Assembly: GCF_004101245.1 (NCBI RefSeq)
Contig: NZ_SCIN01000003.1
Coordinates: forward strand, 558,001-622,000
DNA length: 64,000 nt
Reading direction: 5' to 3'
From: Sphingomonas sp. UV9
GTDB lineage: Bacteria; Pseudomonadota; Alphaproteobacteria; Sphingomonadales; Sphingomonadaceae
The notes under the pieces were generated by a model. The model ran no database searches. It was not told where the DNA came from and was given only the letters and a program-made list of their open reading frames with translations. Numbering within the stretch: the stretch's first letter is position 1; each line of letters starts with the position of its first letter. This document shows, piece by piece, positions 24,504 to 33,719 of this stretch. The position numbers and the translations under genes were made by a program.

Positions 24504-25643
24504 ATGAGCGTCGTTTCCAACATCACCTCCGCCCTCGGGCTGGGCAAGACGAAGGTCCGCTACGCGATCGTCGGGCTCGGCGACATCTCGCAGGCGTCGA
24601 TGATGCCGGGCGTCGCGCATACCGGCAATTCCGAGATCACCGCGCTGGTCACCGACGATCCCGAAAAGGCGCGCGAGCTGGGCAAGATGTACGGGGTCGA
24701 TGCGACCTATCGCTACGACCAGTTCGACGAACTGCTCGGTTCGGGGCTGATCGATGCGATCTATCTCGCGACGCCGAACTGGCGGCATGCCGAGTTCGCG
24801 ATCCCCGCGCTGAAGGCGGGTATCCACGTGCTGTCGGAGAAGCCGCTGGAGATTTCCGTCGAGAAGGCCGAGGCGATCCGCGATGCCGAGCGTGCATCGT
24901 CGGCCAAGTTGATGGTGGCGTACCGGCTGCATTTCGAGCCGTCGACGCTCGATGCGATCCGGCGGATCCGCAGCGGTGAGCTTGGCGATCTGGTCGCGTT
25001 CACCTCGTGTTTCACGCAGAAGGTCGATCCGGACAACCACCGCGTGAAGAACGGTGTCACCGCCGGGCCGCTGTTCGACATGGGGCCGTATCCGATCAAC
25101 GCGACTCGCTATCTGTTCGGGGCAGAGCCGATCGAGGTCGTCTCGGCGGCCACGACGCGCCATGCCGATTCGGGGTTCAGCGATCTCGACGACACGTTCG
25201 CGGTCACGTTGCGGTTTCCGGGTGACAAGCTCGCGCAGTTCACCGTCTCCTATTACGCCAATAACGTCGACAGCCTGACGATCTCGGGCACCAAGGGCAG
25301 CATCCACATGGATCCGGCCTACGGTTTCGGCGACGCGATGGAGCAGCGCGTGACGATCGGCGACAAGAAGAGCCATGAAAGCTTCAAGCCGACCGACCAG
25401 TTCGGCGGCGAGATGCGCTATTTCTCCGACTGCATCCTCGAGGACCGCGATCCGGAGCCCGATGCGGAGGAGGGGATCGCCGACCTGCGCGTCATCGAGG
25501 GCGTGCTCGAGTCGCTGAAGACCGGCCGGTCGGTGACGTTGCCGCCATCCCATCGCTCGCGGCGGATTTCGGCGGAGCAGGAGCAGACGCTCTCGCCGAT
25601 CAAGGTGCCCAAGCTCGTCAACGCCGCCAGCCCGACCGGCTGA
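24504..25643 (+). CDS. Gfo/Idh/MocA-family NAD(P)-dependent oxidoreductase
   Basis: A 379-residue protein with the N-terminal Rossmann motif YAIVGLGDISQ (residues about 19-29), the invariant EKP in HVLSEKPLEIS, and the C-terminal beta-sheet domain (VKNGVTAGPLFDMGPYPINA). It resembles glucose-fructose oxidoreductase-like enzymes but lacks a Tat signal, so it is cytoplasmic. The substrate is a sugar or sugar-like polyol, not identifiable from sequence alone. The ATG at 24504 lies 205 bases from the divergent GGDEF-EAL gene. Confidence 0.85.
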   Translation: MSVVSNITSALGLGKTKVRYAIVGLGDISQASMMPGVAHTGNSEITALVTDDPEKARELGKMYGVDATYRYDQFDELLGSGLIDAIYLATPNWRHAEFAIPALKAGIHVLSEKPLEISVEKAEAIRDAERASSAKLMVAYRLHFEPSTLDAIRRIRSGELGDLVAFTSCFTQKVDPDNHRVKNGVTAGPLFDMGPYPINATRYLFGAEPIEVVSAATTRHADSGFSDLDDTFAVTLRFPGDKLAQFTVSYYANNVDSLTISGTKGSIHMDPAYGFGDAMEQRVTIGDKKSHESFKPTDQFGGEMRYFSDCILEDRDPEPDAEEGIADLRVIEGVLESLKTGRSVTLPPSHRSRRISAEQEQTLSPIKVPKLVNAASPTG

Positions 25644-25649
25644 TCCGAT

Positions 25650-26213
25650 ATGCTCGCCTTTCTGGATTTCGAAGCGTCGTCGCTCGGGAAGGCGAGCTAT
25701 CCGATCGAGGTGGCGTGGGTGTTCGAGGATGGTGCGTCCGAGAGCCACCTGATCCGGCCGGCGCCCGACTGGACCGACTGGAACCCGGCGGCGGAGGCGA
25801 TCCACCAGATTCCGCGAACTGTGCTTGAGGCTGAGGGCGAGGATCACCGGGTGGTGGCGGCACGGATGGTCGCGGTGCTTACGGGGCACGATCTGCTGGC
25901 GAGCGCGCCGTCGTGGGACGGGAAGTGGCTGAGCGCACTGTTGCGGGCCGGTGGGCAGCCTAAGCGGGTCTTGCGGTTGCGCGATTCGGACGAGGCGCAG
26001 TTGGAGGCGGCTCGGGTTTGTCTGGTGGGCGTGGAGCCGGGGGCGGTGCGGGAGGCGCTGGCTCGGGAGGTCGTCGGGGAAGTGTCTCAGCGGCGTAACG
26101 GGCGGGTGCCGGAGCATCGGGCGCTGGCGGACGCCGAGGGGGAACTGGCGCAGTGGTTGGAGGTGCGGGTTGAGGCGCAGAGGCGGGCGCGGGGGTTTCT
26201 CGCTGCGGACTGA
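25650..26213 (+). CDS. 3'-5' exonuclease-like protein of the DEDDh type
   Basis: A 187-residue protein that opens with LAFLDFEASSLG, the Asp-x-Glu of exonuclease motif I. A central segment with an Asp (SAPSWDGKWL) and the later HRALADAEG (His and Asp) complete a DEDDh-like set. These features suggest a cytoplasmic exonuclease acting on single-stranded DNA or RNA ends, similar to RNase T or polymerase epsilon-type domains. It starts 7 bases after the oxidoreductase stop, suggesting co-transcription. Its exact role is unknown. Confidence 0.72.
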   Translation: MLAFLDFEASSLGKASYPIEVAWVFEDGASESHLIRPAPDWTDWNPAAEAIHQIPRTVLEAEGEDHRVVAARMVAVLTGHDLLASAPSWDGKWLSALLRAGGQPKRVLRLRDSDEAQLEAARVCLVGVEPGAVREALAREVVGEVSQRRNGRVPEHRALADAEGELAQWLEVRVEAQRRARGFLAAD

Positions 26214-26512
26214 CAATACCGTGCGCGAACTCGTCTGATGTGCACCTTCCCGGCCTTCGCCGGGGTGGATGTGCGCAAGCGATACCCAGCCATATTCAGG
26301 CCTCAACACGTTCAAAGGATGTTTCCCCGCGAAGGCGGGGATCCAGACTGGGCTCCCGCCTTCGCGGGAGAACAAGGAAGGGCTGTTCGGAATCGGGACG
26401 CGAACCAGCCTCTATCCGTCATCCCAGCGGAAACTGGGTATCGTGCTTGGGTCGCGTCGCCCGCCTTGTTGAGAGATCCCAGCATTCGCTGGGATGACGG
26501 ACTTGGGCGCGG
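26214..26512. repeat. 299-base gap holding palindromic repeats
   Basis: It contains the dyad of CCCCGCGAAGGCGGGGATCC and CTCCCGCCTTCGCGGGAG (26325-26372), a second pair (GTCATCCCAGCGGAAACTGG and CATTCGCTGGGATGACGG, 26429-26500), and a partial CCGGCCTTCGCCGGGGTGG (26251-26269). No gene is supported. Confidence 0.75.
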
Positions 26513-28081
26513 TCAGTCGGTTTCCGGCCTTGGAGCGCCGGTTGCCGATACCGGTTGCGGGCCGTTCGCGGTTGCCTCCAGCGTCGAATCCCCGCCCAGC
26601 ACGCGGTACAGCGTCACGCGGTTGCTGGCGCCGACCAGTTGCGTCGCGACCAGGTTGCGTTGCGCGGTGTAGAGCGAGCGTTGCGCGTCGAGCGAGCTCA
26701 GGAAGGTGTCGATGCCGCCGCGGTAGCGCGCGTCGGCGAGGCGGTACGTGTCCTGCGCGGCGGCCGAGAAATTCACGTTCGCCTGTAGCTGGTCGGCGAT
26801 CGTACCCTGCCGGGCGAGCGCATCCGCGGTTTCCTGGAACGCGGTCTGGATCGTCTTTTCGTAGGTGGCGAGGGCTGCGTCGCGCTGCGCCTTCGAATAG
26901 GCGACGCCAGCCACCCCCGCGCCGGCGCGGAAGATAGGGTAGCTGATCGACGGCGCGACCGAATAGTTGAACGCACCACCGGCGAACAGCGACGACAGCG
27001 CACTGCTGGCAAAACCGAGCAGCCCGGTCAGCGAGACGCGCGGGAACAGCTCGGCACGCGCTGCGCCGATCTCGGCGTTGGTGGCACGGAGTTCGTATTC
27101 GGACTGGACGACGTCGGGACGGCGCAGAAGGATGCTGCTGTCGAGCCCGGCGGGCAGCGTCGCGACGGTCGGCAACGCCTGCTCGATCGACTCGGGCAGC
27201 AGCGCCGCGTCGACCGGCGCGCCGACAAGCAGTTGAAGCGCGTTGACGTCCTGCGCGAGCGCGGTGCGTTGTTGCGCGAGGTCGGACTGCGCGGTGAACA
27301 GGATCTGCTGCGCCTGGCGGAGATCGGTGCGCGGGGCGACGCCGCCGCGCAGCCGGGCGTTGGTGAGCGTGACGCTGCGTTGCGAGCTGGCGACGGTGTC
27401 CTGCGCGATCTTGAGCAGGCTCTGGTCCGAGGCGTAGGTCAGCCATGCGTCGGCGATGTCGCCGACCAGCGTGAGGCGCGTGGTGCGCGCCGCAGCTTCG
27501 GTCGAGAAATAGCGATCGAGCGCGGCACCGGTCAGCGAGCGGATCCGGCCGAACAGGTCGAGCTCGAACGCGGTGGTGCCGAGGTTGACCGAATAGGCGC
27601 TGTTGGACCCGGACGAACTGACGATCGTGCCTGCACCGGTACCGGTTCCGCCCGTGCCAGTGCCCGTGCCACCCGTGCCCGTTCCACCAGTCCCCGTGCC
27701 GCCCGTCCCGGTGCCGCCGATCGCGGTGCTACGCGCACCGTTGCCGCCGTCCGAATAGCTGTATCGGCCGGTGCCATCGATCTGCGGCAGGAGATCGGCG
27801 CGCTGGATCCGGTATTGCGCGCGGGCCGAGGCGATATTGGCGGCGGCGACGCGCAGGTCCCGGTTATTGGCGAGCGCCTGCACGATGATCTGCTGGAGCC
27901 GCGGGTCCTTGAACACGTCGCGGTAGGTGAACGCGGGCAGCGCCGCCTCGGACTGGCGCAGATACGCGTCGCCGACGGGGAGCGATGGCGGCACCGGGAG
28001 TTCGGTCCGCGCGTATTTCGGCGCGAGCGAGCAGCCCGCCAGCGCGGTCGAGGCGGCGAGGATCAGGACTAGCGAACGCAT
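26513..28081 (-). CDS. RND efflux outer-membrane factor (NodT/OprM family)
   Basis: A 522-residue TolC-like lipoprotein with lipobox ALAGC (Cys 17). Its alpha-helical hairpins (for example ANIASARAQYRIQRADLLPQ) and the two pseudo-repeats of the OMF fold are visible. Residues about 122-151 are an almost pure Gly-Thr repeat (GGTGTGGTGTGG type), inserted where the first beta-hairpin of the barrel reaches the surface. It exports drugs across the outer membrane with the pump gene, whose stop codon shares one base with this ATG. Confidence 0.93.
   Translation of the reverse strand: MRSLVLILAASTALAGCSLAPKYARTELPVPPSLPVGDAYLRQSEAALPAFTYRDVFKDPRLQQIIVQALANNRDLRVAAANIASARAQYRIQRADLLPQIDGTGRYSYSDGGNGARSTAIGGTGTGGTGTGGTGTGGTGTGTGGTGTGAGTIVSSSGSNSAYSVNLGTTAFELDLFGRIRSLTGAALDRYFSTEAAARTTRLTLVGDIADAWLTYASDQSLLKIAQDTVASSQRSVTLTNARLRGGVAPRTDLRQAQQILFTAQSDLAQQRTALAQDVNALQLLVGAPVDAALLPESIEQALPTVATLPAGLDSSILLRRPDVVQSEYELRATNAEIGAARAELFPRVSLTGLLGFASSALSSLFAGGAFNYSVAPSISYPIFRAGAGVAGVAYSKAQRDAALATYEKTIQTAFQETADALARQGTIADQLQANVNFSAAAQDTYRLADARYRGGIDTFLSSLDAQRSLYTAQRNLVATQLVGASNRVTLYRVLGGDSTLEATANGPQPVSATGAPRPETD
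27629..27718. repeat. in-frame short tandem repeat encoding Gly-Thr units
   Basis: About 90 bases made of imperfect GGYACSGGYAC-type units (18-base period GTGTGG when translated). All units keep the frame. Units differ at third positions (GCC, GCA, GGT), so it is old enough to have diverged. Confidence 0.75.
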
Positions 28082-31000
28082 CAGGCGGGCTCCGGCCGGT
28101 GGGGGCCCTGTTGTTCACGAGGGCCAAGCGGTTCGGGCGGACCCAGCGGGGGCTCGTTATCGCCGCCGTGCCCATCGTCATCGCCGCCGTGGAAGCCGGT
28201 CGGGCGCCCACGCAGTTTGGCGATGCCGTCACGCGCGCCGCGGCGCACGAGGACGAAAAACAGCGGGATGTAGAAGATCGCGAGGATCGTCGCGGTCAGC
28301 ATGCCGCCGACCACCGCGGTGCCGATCGCGATGCGGCTGTTCGCGCCCGCGCCGGTCGACAGCGCCAGCGGCAACACGCCGAGGATGAACGCGAACGACG
28401 TCATGAGGATCGGGCGAAGACGGATCTTAGCGGCGGACATCGCCGCCTCGATGACGCGCTTGCCCTTCTTCTCCTCCTGCTCGGCGAATTCGATCATCAA
28501 AATCGCGTTCTTGGCGGCCAGACCCATCGTTGTGAGCAGGCCGATCTGGAGATATACGTCGTTGATGAGCCCGCGCAGCGTCACCGCGAGGATCGCGCCG
28601 ACGAGGCCGAGCGGGATGACGAGCAGGACCGCGATCGGGATCGTCCAGCTTTCATACAGCGCGGCGAGGCACAGGAACACGACGAGCAGCGACAGGCCGT
28701 AGAGGATCGGCGCCTGACCCGAGGAGAGCCGCTCCTGATAGGACAGCCCCGCCCAGGCGATCGAGGTGCCGGGAATTTCGGCGGCGATGTCGGAGATACG
28801 CTGCATCGCGTCGCCCGAACTGACGCCGTCGGCCCCCGCGCCCTGGATTTCGTAGGACGACAGCCCGTTAAAGCGGGACAGCGTCGTCGGGGACTGGCTC
28901 CAGCTGGTCGTGGCGAAGGACGAGAACGGCACCATCTGGTTGTTCGACCCGCGGACGAACCATTGGCTGAGATCAGACGGCGCGGCGCGGAATTGCGCGT
29001 CGCCCTGCACGTAGACGCGCTTCACGCGGCCGCGGTCGATGAAGTCGTTCACATATTGCCCGCCCCACGCCGTCGACAGGGTGGAGTTCACGCTCGTCTG
29101 CGTCAGTCCCAGCGTCGACAGCTTTTGCGGATCGGTATCGACCTTCAGCGTCGCGACGTCCGGCAGTTCGGTCAGGCGGATGCCGGACAGCGAGGAATCG
29201 GCGCGGGCGCGCGCGAGCAGCTTGTCGCGCGCGGCATTGAATTCGGCGTCGGTCAGGCTGCCCGAGTTCTGCAGCTCCATCGTAAAACCGTTCGACGCGC
29301 CCAGCCCGCGGATCGCCGGCGGCACGAGCGAATAGACCTCCGCGTCGCGGAAACCGGCAAACGCCTTCGAGGCGCGCCCGGTGATCGCGTCGGCGGTATT
29401 TTCCTTGCCCTTGCGCTCGTCCCACGGCGCGAACGAGATGAAGCCACGGCCGGTGTTCTGGCCCGACGCGCCGCCGCCGCCGCCGCTAACGGTGAACATC
29501 GTGCCGATGTTCGCCTTTTCGTTGGTCAGATAATATTGCTCGATCCGCTTTTGCAGCGCGAAGGTTCGACCTTGCGTGGCGCCGGCGGGAAGCTGGAACT
29601 GCACGATACCCGCGCCCTGATCCTCGGTCGGCAGGAAGCCCGTCGGCAACCGCAGGAACAGCACCGCGAGCAGCGCGACGACGCCTGCGTAGATCAGCAG
29701 GAACAGCCATTTGCGGTCGATCACCGAATGCACCGCGCTGGTATATTTCTGCGTGGCCTTCTCGAACCCGTCGTTGAACTTGTCGCCGGCGCGCGTGAAG
29801 ACATGCGACACCTTCGGGAATCTGCGTTGGCCCCAGCTCTTTTCGTGGTTGCCCTCCGCGTCCTTCTTCTTCTGCGTGAGCAGCGTCGCGGTAAGGGCGG
29901 GGGAGAGGATCAGCGCGACCAGCACGGAGAGGATCATCGCCGACACCATCGTCAGCGAGAACTGGCGATAGATCACGCCGGTCGATCCGCCGAAGAACGC
30001 CATCGGCAGGAACACCGCCGACAGCACGAGCGCGATCGCGACGAGCGCGACGGTGATCTCGTTCATCGATTCGATCGTCGCCTCGCGCGGCGACATGTCG
30101 GGATTTTCGTCCATCAGGCGCTCGACATTCTCGACGACGACGATCGCATCGTCGACGAGCAGGCCGATCGCGAGCACGAGCCCGAACAGCGTCAGCGTGT
30201 TGATCGAGAAGCCCGCGAGATAGAAGATGCCGAACGTGCCGAGCAGCACGACAGGCACCGCGATCGTCGGGATCAGCGTCGCGCGCCAGCTTTGCAGGAA
30301 CACGAACATCACGATGACGACGAGGATGACCGCCTCGATCAGCGTCTCGACGACCTCGTCGATTGAGAGCTTGATGAAATCCGTCGTGTCGTTGGCATAG
30401 GCGTATTTCAGGCCTGGCGGGAACCGCTTTGACGCCTCCGCGACATAGGCCTTCACCAACTCGGCGGTCTTGAGCGCGTCGGCTTCGGGTGCGAGCAGGA
30501 CGGCGATACCGGCGCCGGGATGCGCGTTGATGCGGCTGCGGGCGTTGTAGTTCTCGGCGCCCAGCTCGATCCGGGCGACGTCGCGCAGCTTGACGATCGC
30601 ACCGTCGTTGGTGGTCTTCAGGATGATGTTGGCGAACTGCTCGGGCGTCTGGAGCCGCGACTGCGCGGTGACGGTCGCGTTCAGCATCTGCGTATCTGGC
30701 TGGGGTTGCCCGCCGAGTTCGCCGGCGGCGACCTCGGTGTTCTGTGCCTGGATCGCGGTGGTCACGTCGCTCGGGATCAGCTGGAAGCTCGCCAGCTTGG
30801 CGGGATCGAGCCAGATCCGCATCGCATATTGTGCGCCGTACACGTTGCTGTCGCCGATTCCGGGAATCCGGCCGAGAGGGTCCTGCAGGTTCGAGACGAG
30901 ATAGTCCGAGACGTCCTGGTTGGTCATCTTGTCGGTCTCGTCATAGACGCCGACGATCAGGAGGTTGTCCGGGTTCGACTTACGGACGACGAGGCCCTGT

Positions 31001-31374
31001 TGCTGGACCTGTTGCGGCAGGCGGGAGATCGTCTGCTGGACCTGGTTCTGGACCTGGACCTGCGCGATGTCGGGATCGGTACCCTTTTCGAACGTGACCG
31101 TGATCGTCACCGAGCCGCGCGACGACGAGGACGAGCTGAAATAGATCAGCCCGTCGATCCCGGTCAGCGATTGCTCGACGACCTGCGTGACGCTGTTCTG
31201 GAGCGTCTGCGCGTTGGCGCCGGGAAAGTTCGCGCGGATCGAGACCTGCGGCGGCGCCACGTCGGGATATTGCGCGATCGGCAATGCCATGATCGCGCCG
31301 ATGCCGCCGAGCATCACGATGATCGCGAGCACCCAGGCAAAGATCGGGCGATCGATGAAGACACGGGATAACAT
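28081..31374 (-). CDS. RND multidrug efflux pump, inner-membrane transporter (AcrB/MexB type, HAE-1)
   Basis: A 1097-residue pump with two pseudo-repeats of six TMs and large periplasmic loops. The proton-relay residues are present: adjacent Asp-Asp in LVDDAIVVVENVERLM in TM4 and Lys in GLAAKNAILMIEFAEQ in TM10. The N-terminus FIDRPIFAWVLAIIVMLGGI is typical. The C-terminal cytoplasmic tail is longer than usual and rich in Gly, Pro, Glu and Arg. Its likely role is proton-driven export of dyes, detergents and antibiotics. It sits in the middle of the operon, 6 bases from the adaptor and overlapping the outer-membrane factor. Confidence 0.96.
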   Translation of the reverse strand: MLSRVFIDRPIFAWVLAIIVMLGGIGAIMALPIAQYPDVAPPQVSIRANFPGANAQTLQNSVTQVVEQSLTGIDGLIYFSSSSSSRGSVTITVTFEKGTDPDIAQVQVQNQVQQTISRLPQQVQQQGLVVRKSNPDNLLIVGVYDETDKMTNQDVSDYLVSNLQDPLGRIPGIGDSNVYGAQYAMRIWLDPAKLASFQLIPSDVTTAIQAQNTEVAAGELGGQPQPDTQMLNATVTAQSRLQTPEQFANIILKTTNDGAIVKLRDVARIELGAENYNARSRINAHPGAGIAVLLAPEADALKTAELVKAYVAEASKRFPPGLKYAYANDTTDFIKLSIDEVVETLIEAVILVVIVMFVFLQSWRATLIPTIAVPVVLLGTFGIFYLAGFSINTLTLFGLVLAIGLLVDDAIVVVENVERLMDENPDMSPREATIESMNEITVALVAIALVLSAVFLPMAFFGGSTGVIYRQFSLTMVSAMILSVLVALILSPALTATLLTQKKKDAEGNHEKSWGQRRFPKVSHVFTRAGDKFNDGFEKATQKYTSAVHSVIDRKWLFLLIYAGVVALLAVLFLRLPTGFLPTEDQGAGIVQFQLPAGATQGRTFALQKRIEQYYLTNEKANIGTMFTVSGGGGGASGQNTGRGFISFAPWDERKGKENTADAITGRASKAFAGFRDAEVYSLVPPAIRGLGASNGFTMELQNSGSLTDAEFNAARDKLLARARADSSLSGIRLTELPDVATLKVDTDPQKLSTLGLTQTSVNSTLSTAWGGQYVNDFIDRGRVKRVYVQGDAQFRAAPSDLSQWFVRGSNNQMVPFSSFATTSWSQSPTTLSRFNGLSSYEIQGAGADGVSSGDAMQRISDIAAEIPGTSIAWAGLSYQERLSSGQAPILYGLSLLVVFLCLAALYESWTIPIAVLLVIPLGLVGAILAVTLRGLINDVYLQIGLLTTMGLAAKNAILMIEFAEQEEKKGKRVIEAAMSAAKIRLRPILMTSFAFILGVLPLALSTGAGANSRIAIGTAVVGGMLTATILAIFYIPLFFVLVRRGARDGIAKLRGRPTGFHGGDDDGHGGDNEPPLGPPEPLGPREQQGPHRPEPA

Positions 31375-31380
31375 AAGGGC

Positions 31381-32604
31381 TTAGCCGGCCTTTTTCTGGC
31401 TGGAGTCGCCGCCTGAACCATCGTCCTTGGGCGCTTCGATCTTTTGCGCGGCGTTTTCGGGGACGGGCTTCACGCTCTGGTTGGGCGCGATCTTCGACAG
31501 GCCCTGCGTGATGATCCTGTCGCCGGGGTTGAGGCCGCTGGTCACGACCCAGAACGCGCCCTGCGTGCGGTCGGCCTTGACCGTCTTCTGGATCGCCTTG
31601 TTGTTGGCATCGATCACATAGACCGTCGCATTGCCCTTCGCGTCGCGCGACAGACCCGCCTGCGGCACGAGGAACGCGCGCTGGTTGATCGCCTGCGCGA
31701 ACTTGGCCTGGACGAACATGCCGGGCAGCAGCAGCCCCTGCGGATTGGGGAAGCGCGCGCGCAGCGTCACCGTGCCGGTCTCGGTGTTGACCAGGGCTTC
31801 GGCGAATTCGACCGAGCCGGTCGCGCCATATTCGCTACCGTCCTCGAGCGTCAGGCGCACTTCGGCGCGGGTCGGGACGATGCCGTTCTGGCCGAGCGAG
31901 CGGCGCAGCGCGAGCAGGTCGCCGGAGGATTGCTGGATATCGACGAACATCGGATCGAGCCGCTGGATCTGCGCGAGCGGATCGGTCTGTGTTGCCGAGA
32001 CGAGTGCGCCGACGGTGAACAGCGAGCGACCGATGCGACCGGTGATCGGCGCGGGGACAGTCGTGAACTTCAGGTTGATCCGCGCGGTCTCGAGCGCGGC
32101 GCGGGTCTGCGCGACCGAAGCCGTGGCCTGACGCGAGGTGGCGACGGCGTTGGTGTAATCCTGCTTGCTGATCGCCTCCATCTCGGCGAGCGGCTTGTAG
32201 CGATCGGCGAGCTGCTTTTGCGCCTGCTGGTTCGCCTGCGCGCTTTGCACGTTTGCCTGCGCCTCGTTGGCGGCGGCGCGGTAGAGGCGGGGGTCGATCT
32301 CGTAGAGCGGCTGGCCGCGCTTCACGAGCGTGCCTTCGGTGAAGAAGCGGCGGCGGATGATACCGGTGACCTGCGGGCGGACGTCCGAGCTTTCGAACGC
32401 GGTGGTGCGGCCGGCGAGCTGCGTGGTCATCGCGACGCTGGTCGGCTGGACGACGACATAGCCGACGGTCGGGGTACCTTGGCCGGGTTGGCCGGCTTTG
32501 CCCTTGCCTTGCGCCTTTTCGCCGCCGCCGGAGCAGGCGGCGAGCGCCAGCGCGGGTACGAGCAGGATGGCGCACCGCCGCGTAGAAAATCGTGTGGCTA
32601 TCAA
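31381..32604 (-). CDS. RND efflux periplasmic adaptor (AcrA/MexA type)
   Basis: A 407-residue lipoprotein; lipobox LALAAC with Cys about residue 24. The lipoyl half-motifs flank the coiled coil (VTGIIRRRFFTEGTLVKRGQ and VPAPITGRIGRSLFTVGALV). The beta-barrel and membrane-proximal domains follow to about residue 380, and the tail is Lys/Asp/Ser-rich. The reading frame begins at a TTG (32602-32604) and needs no earlier start; the hydrophobic signal starts soon after. It is the first gene of the efflux operon. No TetR-type repressor lies beside it. Confidence 0.93.
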   Translation of the reverse strand: MIATRFSTRRCAILLVPALALAACSGGGEKAQGKGKAGQPGQGTPTVGYVVVQPTSVAMTTQLAGRTTAFESSDVRPQVTGIIRRRFFTEGTLVKRGQPLYEIDPRLYRAAANEAQANVQSAQANQQAQKQLADRYKPLAEMEAISKQDYTNAVATSRQATASVAQTRAALETARINLKFTTVPAPITGRIGRSLFTVGALVSATQTDPLAQIQRLDPMFVDIQQSSGDLLALRRSLGQNGIVPTRAEVRLTLEDGSEYGATGSVEFAEALVNTETGTVTLRARFPNPQGLLLPGMFVQAKFAQAINQRAFLVPQAGLSRDAKGNATVYVIDANNKAIQKTVKADRTQGAFWVVTSGLNPGDRIITQGLSKIAPNQSVKPVPENAAQKIEAPKDDGSGGDSSQKKAG

Positions 32605-32975
32605 GTTTGGTATCCGCTCGCGATCAGTGTGGCAGCTGTTGGTCGGGCTAAACCACGAGGATGTACCAGAAGTATGTCAGTTGAAAAGCGGGCGCGGAAA
32701 ATAGGGTAGAAAGAGTAACCTGTTTGTTTGGTGGAGACGTTTCTCCCCGTTCCGACATCCTGACGAAAGTCAGGATCCAGAGTTGCGAGGGGATCGTTTG
32801 TGGCTCTAGGTCCTGGCTTTCGTCGGGATGACGGGTGTGTTGGGGTGCCCGTTGCGACGACCACGTCCCCTATCCTTTCGTGCCGAGCGAAGTCGAATCA
32901 CCTTCGCCTGGGGCATGCCCTGCGACATCGCTCAGGGCGAACGGGGAAGCGGTCGGTTTGAAAAGGCGCAGGACG
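32605..32975. repeat. 371-base gap between divergent genes with repeats
   Basis: It contains the promoter space of the efflux operon and rpiA. Repeat words are CATCCTGACGAAAGTCAGGA (32757-32776) and TCCTGGCTTTCGTCGGGATGACG (about 32811-32833), a diverged inverted pair, and GAGCGAAGTCGAATCACC ... CATCGCTCAGGGCGAACGG (32884-32950), another common sphingomonad-style dispersed sequence. No gene is supported. Confidence 0.6.
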
Positions 32976-33650
32976 ATGATCGATGACGACAAGATGGCCG
33001 CGGCGGTGGCGGCGGTGGCTGAAGTGACGGACGGGATGCTCGTCGGCCTTGGCACCGGGTCGACCGCGGCGTTCGCGATCCGGACGCTGGGCGAGCGGGT
33101 CGCGGCGGGCTTGGCGGTCCGCGCGGTCGTCACCTCCGATGCCAGCGGCGAACTCGCGCGCGCCGTGGGGATCGACATCCTCGACTTCGCCGACATCGCG
33201 CGCGTCGACCTGACGATCGACGGCGCCGACGAGATCGACGCGCGCTGCTTCGCGATCAAGGGCGCCGGCGGGGCGATGCTGCGCGAGAAGATCGTCGCCG
33301 CAAGCTCGGCACGGATGATCGTGATCGCCGATGGCTCCAAGCAGGTCGCGCGGATCGGCGCGGCCAAGCTGCCGGTCGAGGTGCTGCCGTTCGCCATAAC
33401 CTATGCGATGCGCGTGCTGACCGACCAGGGTGCGGCGCCGGTGATTCGGGCCAAGTATCGGACGGATCAAGGCAATCTTGTCGTCGACTGTCACTTCGCC
33501 ACGCTCGAAGACCCCCGCGCAACGGCTGCCATGCTCGCCGCGATCCCCGGCATTCTCGGCCACGGGCTGTTCCTCGACGAGGTCGATGCGGCCTATATTG
33601 CAACGAATGGTGTCGTTACGCGACTGGAACGCTCGGGTGCATCCGCCTAA
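32976..33650 (+). CDS. rpiA: ribose-5-phosphate isomerase A
   Basis: A 224-residue enzyme interconverting ribose-5-phosphate and ribulose-5-phosphate. The family words are all present: GLGTGSTAAFAIRTLGE (phosphate-binding), TIDGADEIDAR with the catalytic Asp pair, KGAGGAMLREKIVA with the catalytic Glu/Lys, and the C-terminal GILGHGLFLD. The ATG at 32976 follows GGCGCAGGACG; the frame is open 47 codons upstream but that part lies in repeat sequence. It heads the pentose-phosphate cluster. Confidence 0.95.
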   Translation: MIDDDKMAAAVAAVAEVTDGMLVGLGTGSTAAFAIRTLGERVAAGLAVRAVVTSDASGELARAVGIDILDFADIARVDLTIDGADEIDARCFAIKGAGGAMLREKIVAASSARMIVIADGSKQVARIGAAKLPVEVLPFAITYAMRVLTDQGAAPVIRAKYRTDQGNLVVDCHFATLEDPRATAAMLAAIPGILGHGLFLDEVDAAYIATNGVVTRLERSGASA

Positions 33651-33719
33651 AGGCATCCTATCTTGGCAACCAGATCGGATGCGCGGCGTTCGGTCACAGT
33701 CTAGAACGAGGCTTCTTCC

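Noticed and set aside
27985-30366. A 793-codon open frame on the plus strand
   Set aside because: Antisense to the RND pump and outer-membrane channel; the product is Arg/Glu/His-rich and lacks domains.
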